From the NCBI RefSeq assembly GCF_050876985.1, contig NZ_JBPAPP010000002.1: a stretch of DNA of 64,000 nucleotides; one strand, written 5' to 3'. Below the pieces are notes generated by a model. The model ran no database searches. It saw nothing but the letters and a program-made list of their open reading frames with translations, and was not told the origin of the DNA. A program made the position numbers and the translations under genes. This DNA is from Halopseudomonas sp002296055. Lineage in GTDB: Bacteria; Pseudomonadota; Gammaproteobacteria; Pseudomonadales; Pseudomonadaceae. Below, one piece after another: positions 48,986 through 58,280 of this stretch (the stretch's first letter is position 1; each line of letters begins with the position of its first letter).

Positions 48986-50014
48986 ATGAAGCTCAATGCG
49001 CCCCAGCTGGGTAAACAGCTCAAGGACGAGCTGGCGCCGATCTATGTGGTAAGTGGCGATGACCCACTGCTATGCGGCGAAGCCTGCGACCTGATCCGCC
49101 AGGCCTGCCGCGCTGCCGGCAGTGAAGAACGCCAGGTCTTTGATGTAGACCGCAGTTTCGACTGGGCGCAACTCTACGAAGCCAGCCACAGTCTGTCGCT
49201 GTTTGCCCAGAAGCGACTGTTGGAATTACGCCTGCCCTCAGGTAAGCCGGGCGACGCCGGCGCCAAGGCGCTGCTCGCTTATCTTGAGCAGCCCGCCGAA
49301 GACACCACCCTGCTGATCAGCCTGCCCAAGCTGGACGGCAGCACCCAGCGCAGCAAATGGGCCAAAGGGCTGATCGAGCACGCTGATAGCCGCTTTGTGC
49401 AGATTTGGCCGATAGAACCACAGCAACTACCCACCTGGATTCGCGACCGCCTGGCGCAGGCCGGCCTGCAAGCTAGCCCCGAGGCTGTCGAACTGCTCAG
49501 CGCCCGGGTGGAAGGCAACCTGTTGGCCGCCGCGCAGGAAATTGAAAAGCTCAAGCTCTACTGCCCCCAAGGCCAGCTGACGCTGGAGACTGTGCAGCAA
49601 GTCGTCGCCGATAGTGCCCGCTTCGATATTTTCCACCTTAGCGATGCCATGCTGCAGGGCCAACCGCAGCATGCATTGCGCATGCTGCACGGCCTGCGTG
49701 GCGAAGGCGTTGAAGCCCCCGTGGTGCTCTGGGCGGTCAGCCGCGAATTGCGCTCGCTCACGGACATGGCCCAGCAGCAGGCTCGCGGCATACCGCTGGA
49801 CAAGGTGTTTTCCAGCCAGCGCCCACCGGTCTGGGATAAGCGCAAACCGCTGCTGCGCGGCGCCCTGCAACGCCACCCGGCCGACGCATGGGAACGCTGG
49901 CTGAACGCCGCGCAAAACGTAGATGAGCAAATCAAGGGACAGGCGCCAGGCTCACCCTGGGATGGCCTGGCGCGCATTCTGGTAGAGGCGGCCGGCGCAC
50001 GCCTGCCGCTTTAG
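48986..50014 (+). CDS. holA: DNA polymerase III subunit delta
   Basis: 342-residue clamp-loader subunit that opens the beta clamp. AAA+-like fold without Walker motifs: LGKQLKDELAPIYVVSGDDP at 7-26 and SLFAQKRLLELRLPSGKPGD are typical; the C-terminal domain has SDAMLQGQPQHALRMLHGLR and LWAVSRELRSL. Starts seven bases after lptE. Its stop shares bases with the convergent uspA stop. Confidence 0.95.
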   Translation: MKLNAPQLGKQLKDELAPIYVVSGDDPLLCGEACDLIRQACRAAGSEERQVFDVDRSFDWAQLYEASHSLSLFAQKRLLELRLPSGKPGDAGAKALLAYLEQPAEDTTLLISLPKLDGSTQRSKWAKGLIEHADSRFVQIWPIEPQQLPTWIRDRLAQAGLQASPEAVELLSARVEGNLLAAAQEIEKLKLYCPQGQLTLETVQQVVADSARFDIFHLSDAMLQGQPQHALRMLHGLRGEGVEAPVVLWAVSRELRSLTDMAQQQARGIPLDKVFSSQRPPVWDKRKPLLRGALQRHPADAWERWLNAAQNVDEQIKGQAPGSPWDGLARILVEAAGARLPL

Positions 50015-50868
50015 CGCAGCAGCAGTAACGGACAGTCGGTGCGCTGCAGCATGGCCGTGGTGGTGCTGCCGACCAAAAAACGCCGAATCCGTGAGTGGCC
50101 GTAAGCGCCCATCACAATCAGATCCATCTGCTGTTCGCGGCGATAGCCAAGCAGCACGTCTTCTACCTCGCCGGCGCGAATCGCAGCACTGGCTTCGAAC
50201 CCAGCCTCATGCAGCTGCCGGCACGCGGCCTCGATTGCCTCACGAGAATCAGCCGTGTCAGCGCCGACCATCAGCAGATGAATCGACAACCCACGCAGCA
50301 GCGGACTCTGCAACAGCAGGTCTAGCCCCTTGCGTACACTCGGGCTGTTATCGAAGGCGACCAGCACGCGCTGCGGGGCGCGATAGGTACCTGTGGTCAC
50401 CAGCACCGGGCGATGCAAGGTGCGAATCACGCTCTCCAACTGACTGCCAACCTGGCTTGACGCCTTGCTGCAGGCCTCGCCCTGACGCCCCATGACCAGC
50501 AGCCGCACCTCTGACTCCAGCTCCTGCAGGGTGTCTACCAGCCGGCCGTGACGCTGGCGCAGCAAGGGTTCGGCAACGCCATCGGCGCGCGCCCGCTCAC
50601 AGGCGGCATCAAGCATCAGTTTGCCCTGCTCACGCAGCAGCCGGGCGCGCCGCTCATCCAGCTCGGCCAGCTCGTTGAGTAACAGCTCCCGACTGCCCAG
50701 CCCGATACTGCCTGACAAATCTGCCGGGGCCGATTCCGGCACTGGCTCCAGCACGTGCAAGAGCGTCAAGGGGGCCGTCAGCCGAAGGCTGGCCCAGGCC
50801 GCATAATCGCAGACCGCCTCGCTGGCAGCCGAGCCGTCGATACAAGCCAATACCCGTGATTCGTTCAT
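50011..50868 (-). CDS. Tandem universal stress protein
   Basis: 285-residue protein with two UspA domains, about 1-140 and 150-285. The second has the ATP-binding motif GAYGHSRIRRFLVGSTTTAM near 253-272; the first ends LLVMGRQGEACSKASSQVGS with a degenerate version. ATG with GGGAGG upstream. It follows sulP by 14 bases on the same strand, a common pairing of bicarbonate/sulfate permease and stress protein. Role: stress or energy-linked regulation of the permease is inferred. Confidence 0.9.
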   Translation of the reverse strand: MNESRVLACIDGSAASEAVCDYAAWASLRLTAPLTLLHVLEPVPESAPADLSGSIGLGSRELLLNELAELDERRARLLREQGKLMLDAACERARADGVAEPLLRQRHGRLVDTLQELESEVRLLVMGRQGEACSKASSQVGSQLESVIRTLHRPVLVTTGTYRAPQRVLVAFDNSPSVRKGLDLLLQSPLLRGLSIHLLMVGADTADSREAIEAACRQLHEAGFEASAAIRAGEVEDVLLGYRREQQMDLIVMGAYGHSRIRRFLVGSTTTAMLQRTDCPLLLLR

Positions 50869-50882
50869 GAATCCTCCCAGCC

Positions 50883-52376
50883 TCAATGACCACCGAGGTG
50901 GTCAACCGCCTCCGGCTTATCGTGTACGCCAAAGCGGTCAACGATGGTAGCGCTCGCCTCATTCAGACCAGTCACTTCTACCGCAGTGCCTTCCCGGCGG
51001 AACTTGATAACGACCTTATCCAACGCGCCCACCGCAGTGATATCCCAGAAATGGGCACGATGCAGGTCAATGACCACCCTATCAAGCGCTTCCTTGAAGT
51101 CAAAGCCTGCGGCGAATTTGTCGGAGGAGCTGAAAAACACCTGACCAACCACCTGATAGCGGCGCTCATTGCCATCGGCGCTCAACTCGCTACCGATATG
51201 CAGGTAATGGCCAATCTTGTTGGCGAAAAACAGCGCTGCCAGCAGCACACCAACAAACACACCGTAAGCCAGGTTGTGGGTAGCCACGACGACCGCAACC
51301 GTAGCCAGCATAACCACATTGGTCGAGAGCGGGTGATGACGCAGATTGCGAATTGAATCCCAGCTGAAGGTGCCGATCGACACCATGATCATCACTGCGA
51401 CCAGTGCCGCCATCGGGATCTGCCCGACCCAATCACTGGCAAAGACCACCAGGATCAGCAACACCACGCCGGCAACAAAACAGGACAACCGTGTGCGGCC
51501 GCCGGACTTCACGTTGATCACCGATTGTCCGATCATCGCGCAACCGGCCATACCACCCAAAAGACCAGACGCGATATTGGCCACGCCCTGCCCCTTGCAC
51601 TCACGATTCTTGTTGCTCGGGGTGTCGGTCAGATCATCCACAATGGTTGCCGTCATCAGCGACTCCAACAGCCCCACCACCGCCATCGCCGCCGAATACG
51701 GCAAGATGATCAACAGCGTATCCAGAGTCAGTGGCACATCCGGCCAGAGGAACACAGGCAGCGTATCAGGCAGCTCACCCATGTCCGCCACAGTGCGAAT
51801 ATCCAGGCCCAGGTAAACCGCCACGGCGGTCAGCAGCAGAATGCACACCAGCGGCGATGGAATCACCTTGCCGATACGCGGCAACAGCGGGAACAGGTAA
51901 ATAATCCCCAAGCCTGCCGCAGTCATGGCATAGACGTGCCAGGTGACATTGGTCAGCTCCGGCAGCTGCGCCATGAAAATCAGAATCGCCAACGCATTCA
52001 CAAAGCCGGTCACCACCGAGCGCGAGACAAAGCGCATCAGCGACCCCAATCGCAGGTAGCCAGCGGCAATCTGCAGCACCCCACACAACAAGGAAGCGGC
52101 CAACAGGTATTGCAGCCCATGCTCACGCACCAGCGTCACCATCAGCAGCGCCATGGCGCCGGTAGCCGCCGAGATCATCCCTGGTCGCCCGCCGGTAAAG
52201 GCAATCACCACGGCGATACAGAAGGAGGCATACAGCCCGACCTTGGGATCAACGCCGGCGATGATGGAAAAGGCGATGGCTTCGGGGATCAGCGCCAGCG
52301 CCACCACCAGCCCGGACAAGAGATCGCCGCGCACATTGGATAGCCACTCGCGGCGTAACCTGTCTGTCAGAGTCAT
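50883..52376 (-). CDS. SulP-family anion permease with STAS domain
   Basis: 497-residue SLC26-type transporter. Membrane part about 1-390: the signature PEAIAFSIIAGVDPKVGLYA at about 31-50, GGRPGMISAATGAMALLMVT, LLESLMTATIVDDLTDTPSN (family motif) and NIASGLLGGMAGCAMIGQS. STAS domain about 400-490 (VVIDLHRAHFWDITAVGALD). Substrates in the family include sulfate, bicarbonate and dicarboxylates; the short bacterial type with this motif is often bicarbonate:Na+ or sulfate. Start codon uncertain; ATG at 52376 fits the family. Operon with uspA. Confidence 0.88.
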   Translation of the reverse strand: MTLTDRLRREWLSNVRGDLLSGLVVALALIPEAIAFSIIAGVDPKVGLYASFCIAVVIAFTGGRPGMISAATGAMALLMVTLVREHGLQYLLAASLLCGVLQIAAGYLRLGSLMRFVSRSVVTGFVNALAILIFMAQLPELTNVTWHVYAMTAAGLGIIYLFPLLPRIGKVIPSPLVCILLLTAVAVYLGLDIRTVADMGELPDTLPVFLWPDVPLTLDTLLIILPYSAAMAVVGLLESLMTATIVDDLTDTPSNKNRECKGQGVANIASGLLGGMAGCAMIGQSVINVKSGGRTRLSCFVAGVVLLILVVFASDWVGQIPMAALVAVMIMVSIGTFSWDSIRNLRHHPLSTNVVMLATVAVVVATHNLAYGVFVGVLLAALFFANKIGHYLHIGSELSADGNERRYQVVGQVFFSSSDKFAAGFDFKEALDRVVIDLHRAHFWDITAVGALDKVVIKFRREGTAVEVTGLNEASATIVDRFGVHDKPEAVDHLGGH

Positions 52377-52746
52377 CAGATTGCAAACCTGTTCAATACC
52401 AGTGAGAAGGGTCACCAGTCGCGCCAGCTCAGCCGTTACCAGCGCAGACCGGACAGCTGGCCGCGTCAGGACGCAGGTGCACAGATGCCGGACCGCACCT
52501 CTGCAGCAGGGCGAGCCATATGACGAACCGGGAAAGGCGCGAACTCTAGCATACTTGCCACAAGGCGGCCATTTGCCGCCCTTGCCGGATACGCCCTCAG
52601 CTGTCATTGTCGACAGGGGCTGGATAACGCTGCGGGCACCCGCTTGCCGGAACCTTTTGCACCGCAGTAGTCTCCAAAAGCCCAGGCAGACGCATTGCGC
52701 TGCCCTGCCGATACCACCGCTCACCTATCAGGGAATACGCCACTTC
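52377..52746. other. Divergent intergenic region between sulP and the MltB-type gene
   Basis: 370 bases. On the minus strand a TATGCT -10-like box near 52550-52545 implies a sulP leader of about 165 bases. GGCGGC/GCCGCC (52565-52578) make a small hairpin behind it. On the plus strand no convincing promoter was seen; AGGGA about 13 bases before 52747 is the only ribosome-like site. No gene is supported. Confidence 0.5.
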
Positions 52747-54033
52747 ATGCCCGCTCGCCGCACGCGCCTGCAACTGCTCACCTCACTCAGCCTGCTATGC
52801 CTTGGCGCTTGCGCCGAGACGCCCAGCGTTGCCCAGAACCTAACACCAGCAGTGGTAGCGCCAACCGCGCCGGCAACAGCGAGCATCGAGACGCCACAAC
52901 AACCCCAGACGTTCAGCGCCTGGCAGGCCGACTTTCGTCGCGAGGCTCTGAGCAAAGGCATTGAAGCAGATCTGTTTGATCGCGCCTTCAGCGGCGTCAC
53001 ACCCGACCCCGACGTGATCCGGGCCGACCGCAGCCAACCCGAGTTCTCACGCCCGATCTGGGCCTATCTGGACGGCGCACTGTCCAATTTGCGGGTCGCT
53101 GGTGGTCAGCGCCGGCTACGTGACGAAGCGACCACCTTCGACGCCATCGAACAGCGCTATGGCGTTGATCGCCATATCCTCACCGCTATCTGGGGCCTGG
53201 AGAGCAACTTTGGCCAGAACATGGGCAGTCGTGAAGTCATCCGCTCCCTCGCCACCCTCGCCCACGAAGGACGTCGCCCGGCTTTCGCCCATGACCAGCT
53301 GCTGGCAGCGCTGGACATCCTGCAACACCGGGACATTGAGCCCAGTGGCATGCTCGGCTCCTGGGCCGGCGCCATGGGGCAAACGCAGTTCATCCCCACT
53401 ACCTACAACCAGTATGCGGTGGACTTTGACGGTAACGGGCGTCGGGATATCTGGAACTCGTCCGCTGACGCCCTGGCGTCTGCGGCCCACTATTTGAAAG
53501 CATCAGGCTGGCAAAGCGGCCAACGCTGGGGCCAGGAAGTCCGTCTGGGCGCCGACTTTGATTACGCGCTGGCCGACCCCAGCGTGAAAAAGTCGGTCAG
53601 CCAATGGCAGGCACTCGGGGTCAGACCCGCCGTGGCAGACAGCTTTGCCGCTGAGCTGACGGACAAGCAGGCATCCATCCTGCTGCCTGCTGGATACCGC
53701 GGCCCAGCGTTCTTGCTGCTGCACAACTTCAGCACCATCATGCGCTACAACAACTCCACCAGTTACGCCTTGGCAATCGGCCTGCTATCCGACCGTTTCC
53801 AGGGCAACGGACAGATCCAGGGCCAGTGGCCCACCGAGGACCGACCGCTGTCGCGCAGCGAACGGCTGGAGTTGCAGCGCCTGTTGACCGAGCGCGGCCT
53901 TGAGCCAGGCGGCATCGACGGCATCATCGGCGCCAACACGCGTAACGCTATTCGGCGCTTCCAGCAACAGCAAGGCGTTCCGGCCGACGGCTATGCATCC
54001 GCAGCCCTGCTGGAGCAGCTGCGCGCACGCTAG
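52747..54033 (+). CDS. MltB-type lytic murein transglycosylase lipoprotein with peptidoglycan-binding domain
   Basis: 428-residue enzyme cleaving peptidoglycan to 1,6-anhydro ends. Lipobox LGAC (Cys21); spacer to about 55; SLT_2 catalytic domain about 60-340 with WGLESNFGQNMG (catalytic Glu in GLESNFG near 158), GAMGQTQFIPTTYNQYAVDF and NYSTSYA-like NNSTSYALAIG; PG_binding_1 domain about 365-425 (LLTERGLEPGGIDGIIGANT, AIRRFQQQQGVPADGYAS). Distinct from mltB at 58277, which has no binding domain. Lone gene before lipA. Confidence 0.92.
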   Translation: MPARRTRLQLLTSLSLLCLGACAETPSVAQNLTPAVVAPTAPATASIETPQQPQTFSAWQADFRREALSKGIEADLFDRAFSGVTPDPDVIRADRSQPEFSRPIWAYLDGALSNLRVAGGQRRLRDEATTFDAIEQRYGVDRHILTAIWGLESNFGQNMGSREVIRSLATLAHEGRRPAFAHDQLLAALDILQHRDIEPSGMLGSWAGAMGQTQFIPTTYNQYAVDFDGNGRRDIWNSSADALASAAHYLKASGWQSGQRWGQEVRLGADFDYALADPSVKKSVSQWQALGVRPAVADSFAAELTDKQASILLPAGYRGPAFLLLHNFSTIMRYNNSTSYALAIGLLSDRFQGNGQIQGQWPTEDRPLSRSERLELQRLLTERGLEPGGIDGIIGANTRNAIRRFQQQQGVPADGYASAALLEQLRAR

Positions 54034-54136
54034 CGCTGGTCCCCTAGGGCAGCGGGCTGTGGTAAACTTCGAGGCGGCCAAAAGCCGCCCGTGCCGACTG
54101 GCACCCCGTGGAGCCCTACCAGGAGTCCTGCCCCCC

Positions 54137-55195
54137 ATGTCCGACAGCCCGCAGAAGTCTGTTGCCAGTGGCGAGAAGTTTCGCAACGCCCAAGGTATCG
54201 CCGCCATCAAGGACGGCCAGAAACGCCGCAACAGTGCCGAACCTCAGGTGTTTTCCCCCAAGCCAAAATGGCTGCGCGTCAAAGCCCCCGGCGGCGATCG
54301 CTTTGAAGCGGTCAAACGCAACGTCAGCGAACACCGCCTGAGCACGGTCTGCCAGGAGTCCCACTGCCCTAACATGGGAGAATGCTGGTCCAACGGTACG
54401 GCCACTATCATGCTGATGGGCTCGGTCTGCACCCGCGCCTGCCGCTTCTGCGCCGTGGATACCGGCAACCCCAACGGCTGGCTGGACAAGGAAGAGCCGG
54501 ACAACACCGCCAAGTCAGTCGAGCTGATGGCGCTGCGCTATATCGTACTAACCTCGGTCGACCGGGATGACCTAGACGACGGTGGTGCAGCCCATTACGC
54601 CGCTTGCGTACGCGCTATCAAGCAACGTACTCCGCAGGTGGTGGTTGAGGCCCTGACCCCCGACTTTGACGGCGAGCTGAGCGCCATCGAGGCAGTGGTC
54701 GATTCTGGCCTGGAAGTCTTCGCCCAGAACGTCGAAACCGTCGAGCGCCTGACCCACGAGGTGCGTGACCCACGCGCAGGTTACCGCAAGACACTGGATG
54801 TGCTGGCTCACGCCAAGAAACACCGTCCACAGGTACTGACCAAAACCAGTTTGATGGTTGGTTTGGGCGAAACCGACGACGAGATCCTGCAGACCTTCAA
54901 GGAGCTGCGCGAGATTGGCGTTGATATCGTCACCCTCGGCCAATACCTGCAGCCAACCCGCAATCACCTGGCCGTTCAACGCTGGGTCAGCCCGGAAGAA
55001 TTCAACCGCTACCGTGAGGTAGGGCTGGAAATGGGCTTTATGGAAGTGGCGGCGGGCCCGCTGGTGCGCTCCAGCTACCGCGCCGATCGGGTGTTCGAGA
55101 AGAACAACCTGGGCCTAGCGGCCCCCGTCCCGGTGCCGGGCCAGAAGCAGGACACCAGCACCGTCAGCCTGATTCCCGCATTGAATCTCGGCTAA
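54137..55195 (+). CDS. lipA: Lipoyl synthase
   Basis: 352-residue radical-SAM enzyme inserting two sulfurs into octanoyl groups. Auxiliary cluster CQESHCPNMGECW near 73-85 (Cys-x4-Cys-x5-Cys), SAM cluster TRACRFCAVDTG near 99-110 (Cys-x3-Cys-x2-Cys variant), and the C-terminal RSSYRAD with the Ser ligand. AGGAG upstream. Longer frames start before it without a ribosome site. Faces lipB, tail to tail, with a shared stem-loop. Complete pathway with lipB. Confidence 0.96.
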   Translation: MSDSPQKSVASGEKFRNAQGIAAIKDGQKRRNSAEPQVFSPKPKWLRVKAPGGDRFEAVKRNVSEHRLSTVCQESHCPNMGECWSNGTATIMLMGSVCTRACRFCAVDTGNPNGWLDKEEPDNTAKSVELMALRYIVLTSVDRDDLDDGGAAHYAACVRAIKQRTPQVVVEALTPDFDGELSAIEAVVDSGLEVFAQNVETVERLTHEVRDPRAGYRKTLDVLAHAKKHRPQVLTKTSLMVGLGETDDEILQTFKELREIGVDIVTLGQYLQPTRNHLAVQRWVSPEEFNRYREVGLEMGFMEVAAGPLVRSSYRADRVFEKNNLGLAAPVPVPGQKQDTSTVSLIPALNLG

Positions 55196-55214
55196 CAGCG
55201 CCGCTAGGCGCTGT
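55195..55214. terminator. Stem-loop between lipA and lipB
   Basis: ACAGCGCC (55195-55202), loop GCTA, GGCGCTGT (55207-55214): perfect 8-bp stem covering the ends of both convergent genes. Confidence 0.6.
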
Positions 55215-55833
55215 AGCCCAGCCGCACCCGCAGCGCCTGGGCCAGCTGCTGCTCAATCACCTCGATATCCACCGGCTGGGCGACGTGCTCGCTCAGCTGC
55301 GTCATGCGCAGCCCCGCATAGCCACAGGGATTAATTCGGCCAAAGGGCTCCAGATCCATATCCAGATTCAGCGCCAGGCCATGGAACGAGCAGCCACGGC
55401 GTACACGCAATCCCAGCGAGGCTATTTTGTCGGCGCCCACATAGACGCCGGGCGCATCCGACCTAGGGGCTGCAACCACGCCATGCAATGCGAGCACATC
55501 GACCAGGCTTTGCTCCATAGCCGTAACCAGGTCGCGCACGCCCAGCCCCTGGCGGCGTAAATCCAGCATCAGATAACCAACCAGCTGGCCGGGGCCATGG
55601 TAGGTTACCTGACCACCTCGCTCGACCTGCACCACCGGAATGTCTCCGGGGGCCAGCACGTGCTCCGCCTTGCCTGCCTGCCCTTGCGTAAACACACGGG
55701 GATGCTGCAGCAACCAGATTTCATCAGGGGTATCGGGGCCACGCTCTTCAGTCAGCCGACGCATGGCCTCCAGCGTGGGCTGGTAGTCAACCAGCCCCAG
55801 ATGGCGCACCTGCAGGGGTGCCGAGGCCGCCAT
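55204..55833 (-). CDS. lipB: Octanoyltransferase
   Basis: 209-residue enzyme moving octanoyl from ACP to lipoate-dependent proteins. RGGQVTYHGPGQLVGYLMLD near 74-93, catalytic Lys and Cys in KIASLGLRVRRGCSFHGLAL (Lys near 137) and INPCGYAGLRMTQLS (Cys170-like). ATG at 55833 overlaps the DUF493 stop (TGATG); a GTG one codon earlier is possible. Last gene of the dacA-ybeD-lipB unit. Confidence 0.95.
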   Translation of the reverse strand: MAASAPLQVRHLGLVDYQPTLEAMRRLTEERGPDTPDEIWLLQHPRVFTQGQAGKAEHVLAPGDIPVVQVERGGQVTYHGPGQLVGYLMLDLRRQGLGVRDLVTAMEQSLVDVLALHGVVAAPRSDAPGVYVGADKIASLGLRVRRGCSFHGLALNLDMDLEPFGRINPCGYAGLRMTQLSEHVAQPVDIEVIEQQLAQALRVRLGYSA

Positions 55834-56111
55834 CACAGCACCATATGCACGCGGCCGGTCGCCTTCAGGTCACGGTGCAGCGCTTCAAGTTGTTGCTGCC
55901 CAGTTGCGGTAATCACGATACGCAGTGACAGAAAGCGACCGTTCTTGCTGTCCTTTAGCTCAATCGCGCCGGTATCTGCGCCCGGGTCGTGCTTTTTGAC
56001 TATCTGGCAGATCGCCTCGGCAAAATCGTCGCTGGCTGTACCTATCACCTTGATCGGGTACTGGCAGGGAAACTCGATTTTTGGCGCTTGAGGCTCGCTT
56101 ACATCAGCCAT
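55833..56111 (-). CDS. ybeD: YbeD/DUF493 family protein
   Basis: 92-residue small ACT-like protein. KIEFPCQYPIKVIGTASDDF at about 11-30 and SLRIVITATGQQQLEALHRD, ATGRVHMVL at the end are family marks. Start at the ATG 56111 with GAGGGG upstream. Always between dacA and lipB in gammaproteobacteria; suspected regulatory role, unproven. Confidence 0.93.
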   Translation of the reverse strand: MADVSEPQAPKIEFPCQYPIKVIGTASDDFAEAICQIVKKHDPGADTGAIELKDSKNGRFLSLRIVITATGQQQLEALHRDLKATGRVHMVL

Positions 56112-56121
56112 GGGGTACCCC

Positions 56122-57321
56122 TCAGTCAAACAGGCCGTAGAAGAACAGGCGGATGCTGTCCCACAGGCGACCAAAGAAGCCGGCCTCTTCAACCGCAGAC
56201 AGGGCAACCAGCGGCGCCTTGTGCACCACTTCATCACCCAGCTTGACCTCGACCTCGCCCAGCACATCACCAACCTGGATCGGCGCCACGATAGGCTTGT
56301 TCAAGGTCAGGCCAGCCTCCAGCTTGTCTGCCTGCCCCTTGGGCAGCGTCAGCATCAGACCGTCCTGCAGGCCCAGCTCAACGCTGTCCTGAGCGCCCTT
56401 CCAGACGGACTCTTCAGACAGTACCTGACCCGGCTGATAGAAGGTTTTGGTTTCAAAGAAGCGGAAGCCCCAGGTCAGCAGCTTCTGGGTTTCTGCAGCG
56501 CGTGCGGCCTCACTGGTGGTACCCATGACCACCGAGATCAAACGCATGTCATCGCGCTTAGCAGACGCCACCAGGCAATAACCGGCTTCTTCGGTATGGC
56601 CGGTTTTCAGGCCGTCCACCGTGCTGTCACGCCAGAGCATCAGGTTACGGTTGGGCTGGCGGATCTCGTTCCAGACAAATTCCTTTTCGCCGTAGATAGC
56701 GTAATGGGATTTGGGGTCATCACGGATGATCGCCTGCGCCAAGGTGGCCAGATCGCGGGCCGAGGCGTAGTGGTCTTCAGCCGGCCAACCGGTGGCGTTA
56801 ACGAAGTGGCTGTTGGTCATGCCCAAGCGCTGAGCCTGAGCGTTCATCAGGTCGGCAAACGCATCTTCACTGCCGGCAACGTGTTCGGCCAACGCGATAC
56901 TGGCGTCGTTACCGGACTGGATGATGACCCCACGCAGCAGGTCGATAACCGACACCTCGGTACCCACGCGGATGAACATCTTGGAGCCGCCCATGCGCCA
57001 GGCCTTCTCACTCACCAGCACGGGGTCGTTTTCAGCAATCTGACCGCGCTTGATCTCCTGACTGACGATGTAGCTGGTCATCATCTTGGTCAAACTGGCA
57101 GGCGGCAACGGGTTGTCGGCGTTGTTTTCGACCAGTACCGCACCACTGTTGGCGTCGATCAGCAGGTAGCTGGTAGCCGCCAAGTCCGGCGCCGAAGGCA
57201 CGATAGGTGCTGCCGCAGAAGGCGCGTTCAGCGTCGGCGTGGCCGGGCTCTGCGCATGGGCAGCGCCGGTCACAACAACGGCGGAGGAAATCAGCAGGGT
57301 CGAAATCAGTTTTTTCAACAT
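56122..57321 (-). CDS. dacA: D-Ala-D-Ala carboxypeptidase (PBP5/6 type)
   Basis: 399-residue penicillin-binding protein trimming pentapeptide stems. Signal peptide about 1-24 (ends AHAQ). SxxK is SLTK (Ser76, Lys79), SxN is SGN in IIQSGNDASIAL, and KTG is in DGLKTGHTEEAG. C-terminal PBP5 domain and amphipathic anchor GRLWDSIRLFFYGLFD. GTG at 57330 is an alternative start (three codons longer); neither has a strong ribosome site. Confidence 0.94.
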   Translation of the reverse strand: MLKKLISTLLISSAVVVTGAAHAQSPATPTLNAPSAAAPIVPSAPDLAATSYLLIDANSGAVLVENNADNPLPPASLTKMMTSYIVSQEIKRGQIAENDPVLVSEKAWRMGGSKMFIRVGTEVSVIDLLRGVIIQSGNDASIALAEHVAGSEDAFADLMNAQAQRLGMTNSHFVNATGWPAEDHYASARDLATLAQAIIRDDPKSHYAIYGEKEFVWNEIRQPNRNLMLWRDSTVDGLKTGHTEEAGYCLVASAKRDDMRLISVVMGTTSEAARAAETQKLLTWGFRFFETKTFYQPGQVLSEESVWKGAQDSVELGLQDGLMLTLPKGQADKLEAGLTLNKPIVAPIQVGDVLGEVEVKLGDEVVHKAPLVALSAVEEAGFFGRLWDSIRLFFYGLFD

Positions 57322-57368
57322 GGTGCTCACAATATGGTGGAGAGATACGTTGTTATGGATACAGCTGT

Positions 57369-58280
57369 TCAGTTCACGGTGACCAGCGTGGGCGTACCCA
57401 GGTTGGCCACGCGCAGGGTTTCAATCATCCGCCGCGCTTCGTCCTGGCTGGACAGCGGACCAACCCGAACACGATGCAATGTGCGGGTATCAACCTGCAC
57501 CGGACTGACCCAGACATTGCTGCCGACTACGCCCTGCACACGCTGGCGCAGCGCTTCGGCAGCCTGATTTGAAGAAAAGGCGCCGACCTGTAGATAGAGG
57601 CCAGTTTGCACGTTTTCAACTGGCTCTGGCGGCAAGGCAGCAGCCACAGGAGCCGCACTCACTGCTTCACGGGTTACCAGATAGCTGGGGTTGTTCTGCT
57701 GCTGCCAGGCCACCGGGTCAATGCCCTGCACCAGCACGCGGGCGGTACCCTGGTCGGCATAGCCGAGCTTCTTGGCAGCGGCAAAGGACAGATCAATGAT
57801 GCGGTCGGAATAAAACGGACCGCGATCATTTACCCGCACAATGATTTTGCGCCCGTTTTCCAGGTTGGTGACCTCTACATAGCTCGGCAGCGGTAGCGTC
57901 TTGTGCGCTGCGGTCATGCCGTAGAGGTCATACAGCTCGCCGTTGGCGGTGTTCTGACCATGAAATTTGGTGCCGTACCAGGAGGCAGTACCCTCCTCAC
58001 GGTAATTACGCCCATCCTGCATCGGATGATAGCGCTGCCCCAGCACCGTATACGGGGACGCCTTGTAGGCTCCAGTGTGCGGTGTCGGCACCGCATCGGG
58101 GATCTGCGACACATCCTGCATATAGCTGGGCGGGCCATCGTGTAGCGGCCGCGGGGAGCTGGTCGCCGGCGCACTGGCGGTACTACCGCCAGTCTGCGGC
58201 GCAGAAGAACAGGCCACCAGCACCGCTGTCAGGCTGCTAAGCAACAGGCAACGTATCGGGGACATGGCAGTCGGCATCAT
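57369..58280 (-). CDS. rlpA: RlpA, SPOR-domain septal lytic transglycosylase
   Basis: 303-residue lipoprotein cleaving denuded glycan strands at the division site. Lipobox LVAC (Cys24). Double-psi beta-barrel about 95-190: GTASWYGTKFHGQNTANGE and VRVNDRGPFYSDRIIDLS with the catalytic Asp. SPOR domain about 225-303 (GLYLQVGAFSSNQAAEALRQ). ATGA overlap with mltB. Part of the mrdA-rodA-mltB-rlpA-dacA row. Confidence 0.95.
   Translation of the reverse strand: MMPTAMSPIRCLLLSSLTAVLVACSSAPQTGGSTASAPATSSPRPLHDGPPSYMQDVSQIPDAVPTPHTGAYKASPYTVLGQRYHPMQDGRNYREEGTASWYGTKFHGQNTANGELYDLYGMTAAHKTLPLPSYVEVTNLENGRKIIVRVNDRGPFYSDRIIDLSFAAAKKLGYADQGTARVLVQGIDPVAWQQQNNPSYLVTREAVSAAPVAAALPPEPVENVQTGLYLQVGAFSSNQAAEALRQRVQGVVGSNVWVSPVQVDTRTLHRVRVGPLSSQDEARRMIETLRVANLGTPTLVTVN

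Noticed and set aside
56110..57567. 485-codon open frame antisense to dacA and the rlpA end
   Set aside because: Both minus-strand genes have full catalytic motifs; the plus frame has none.
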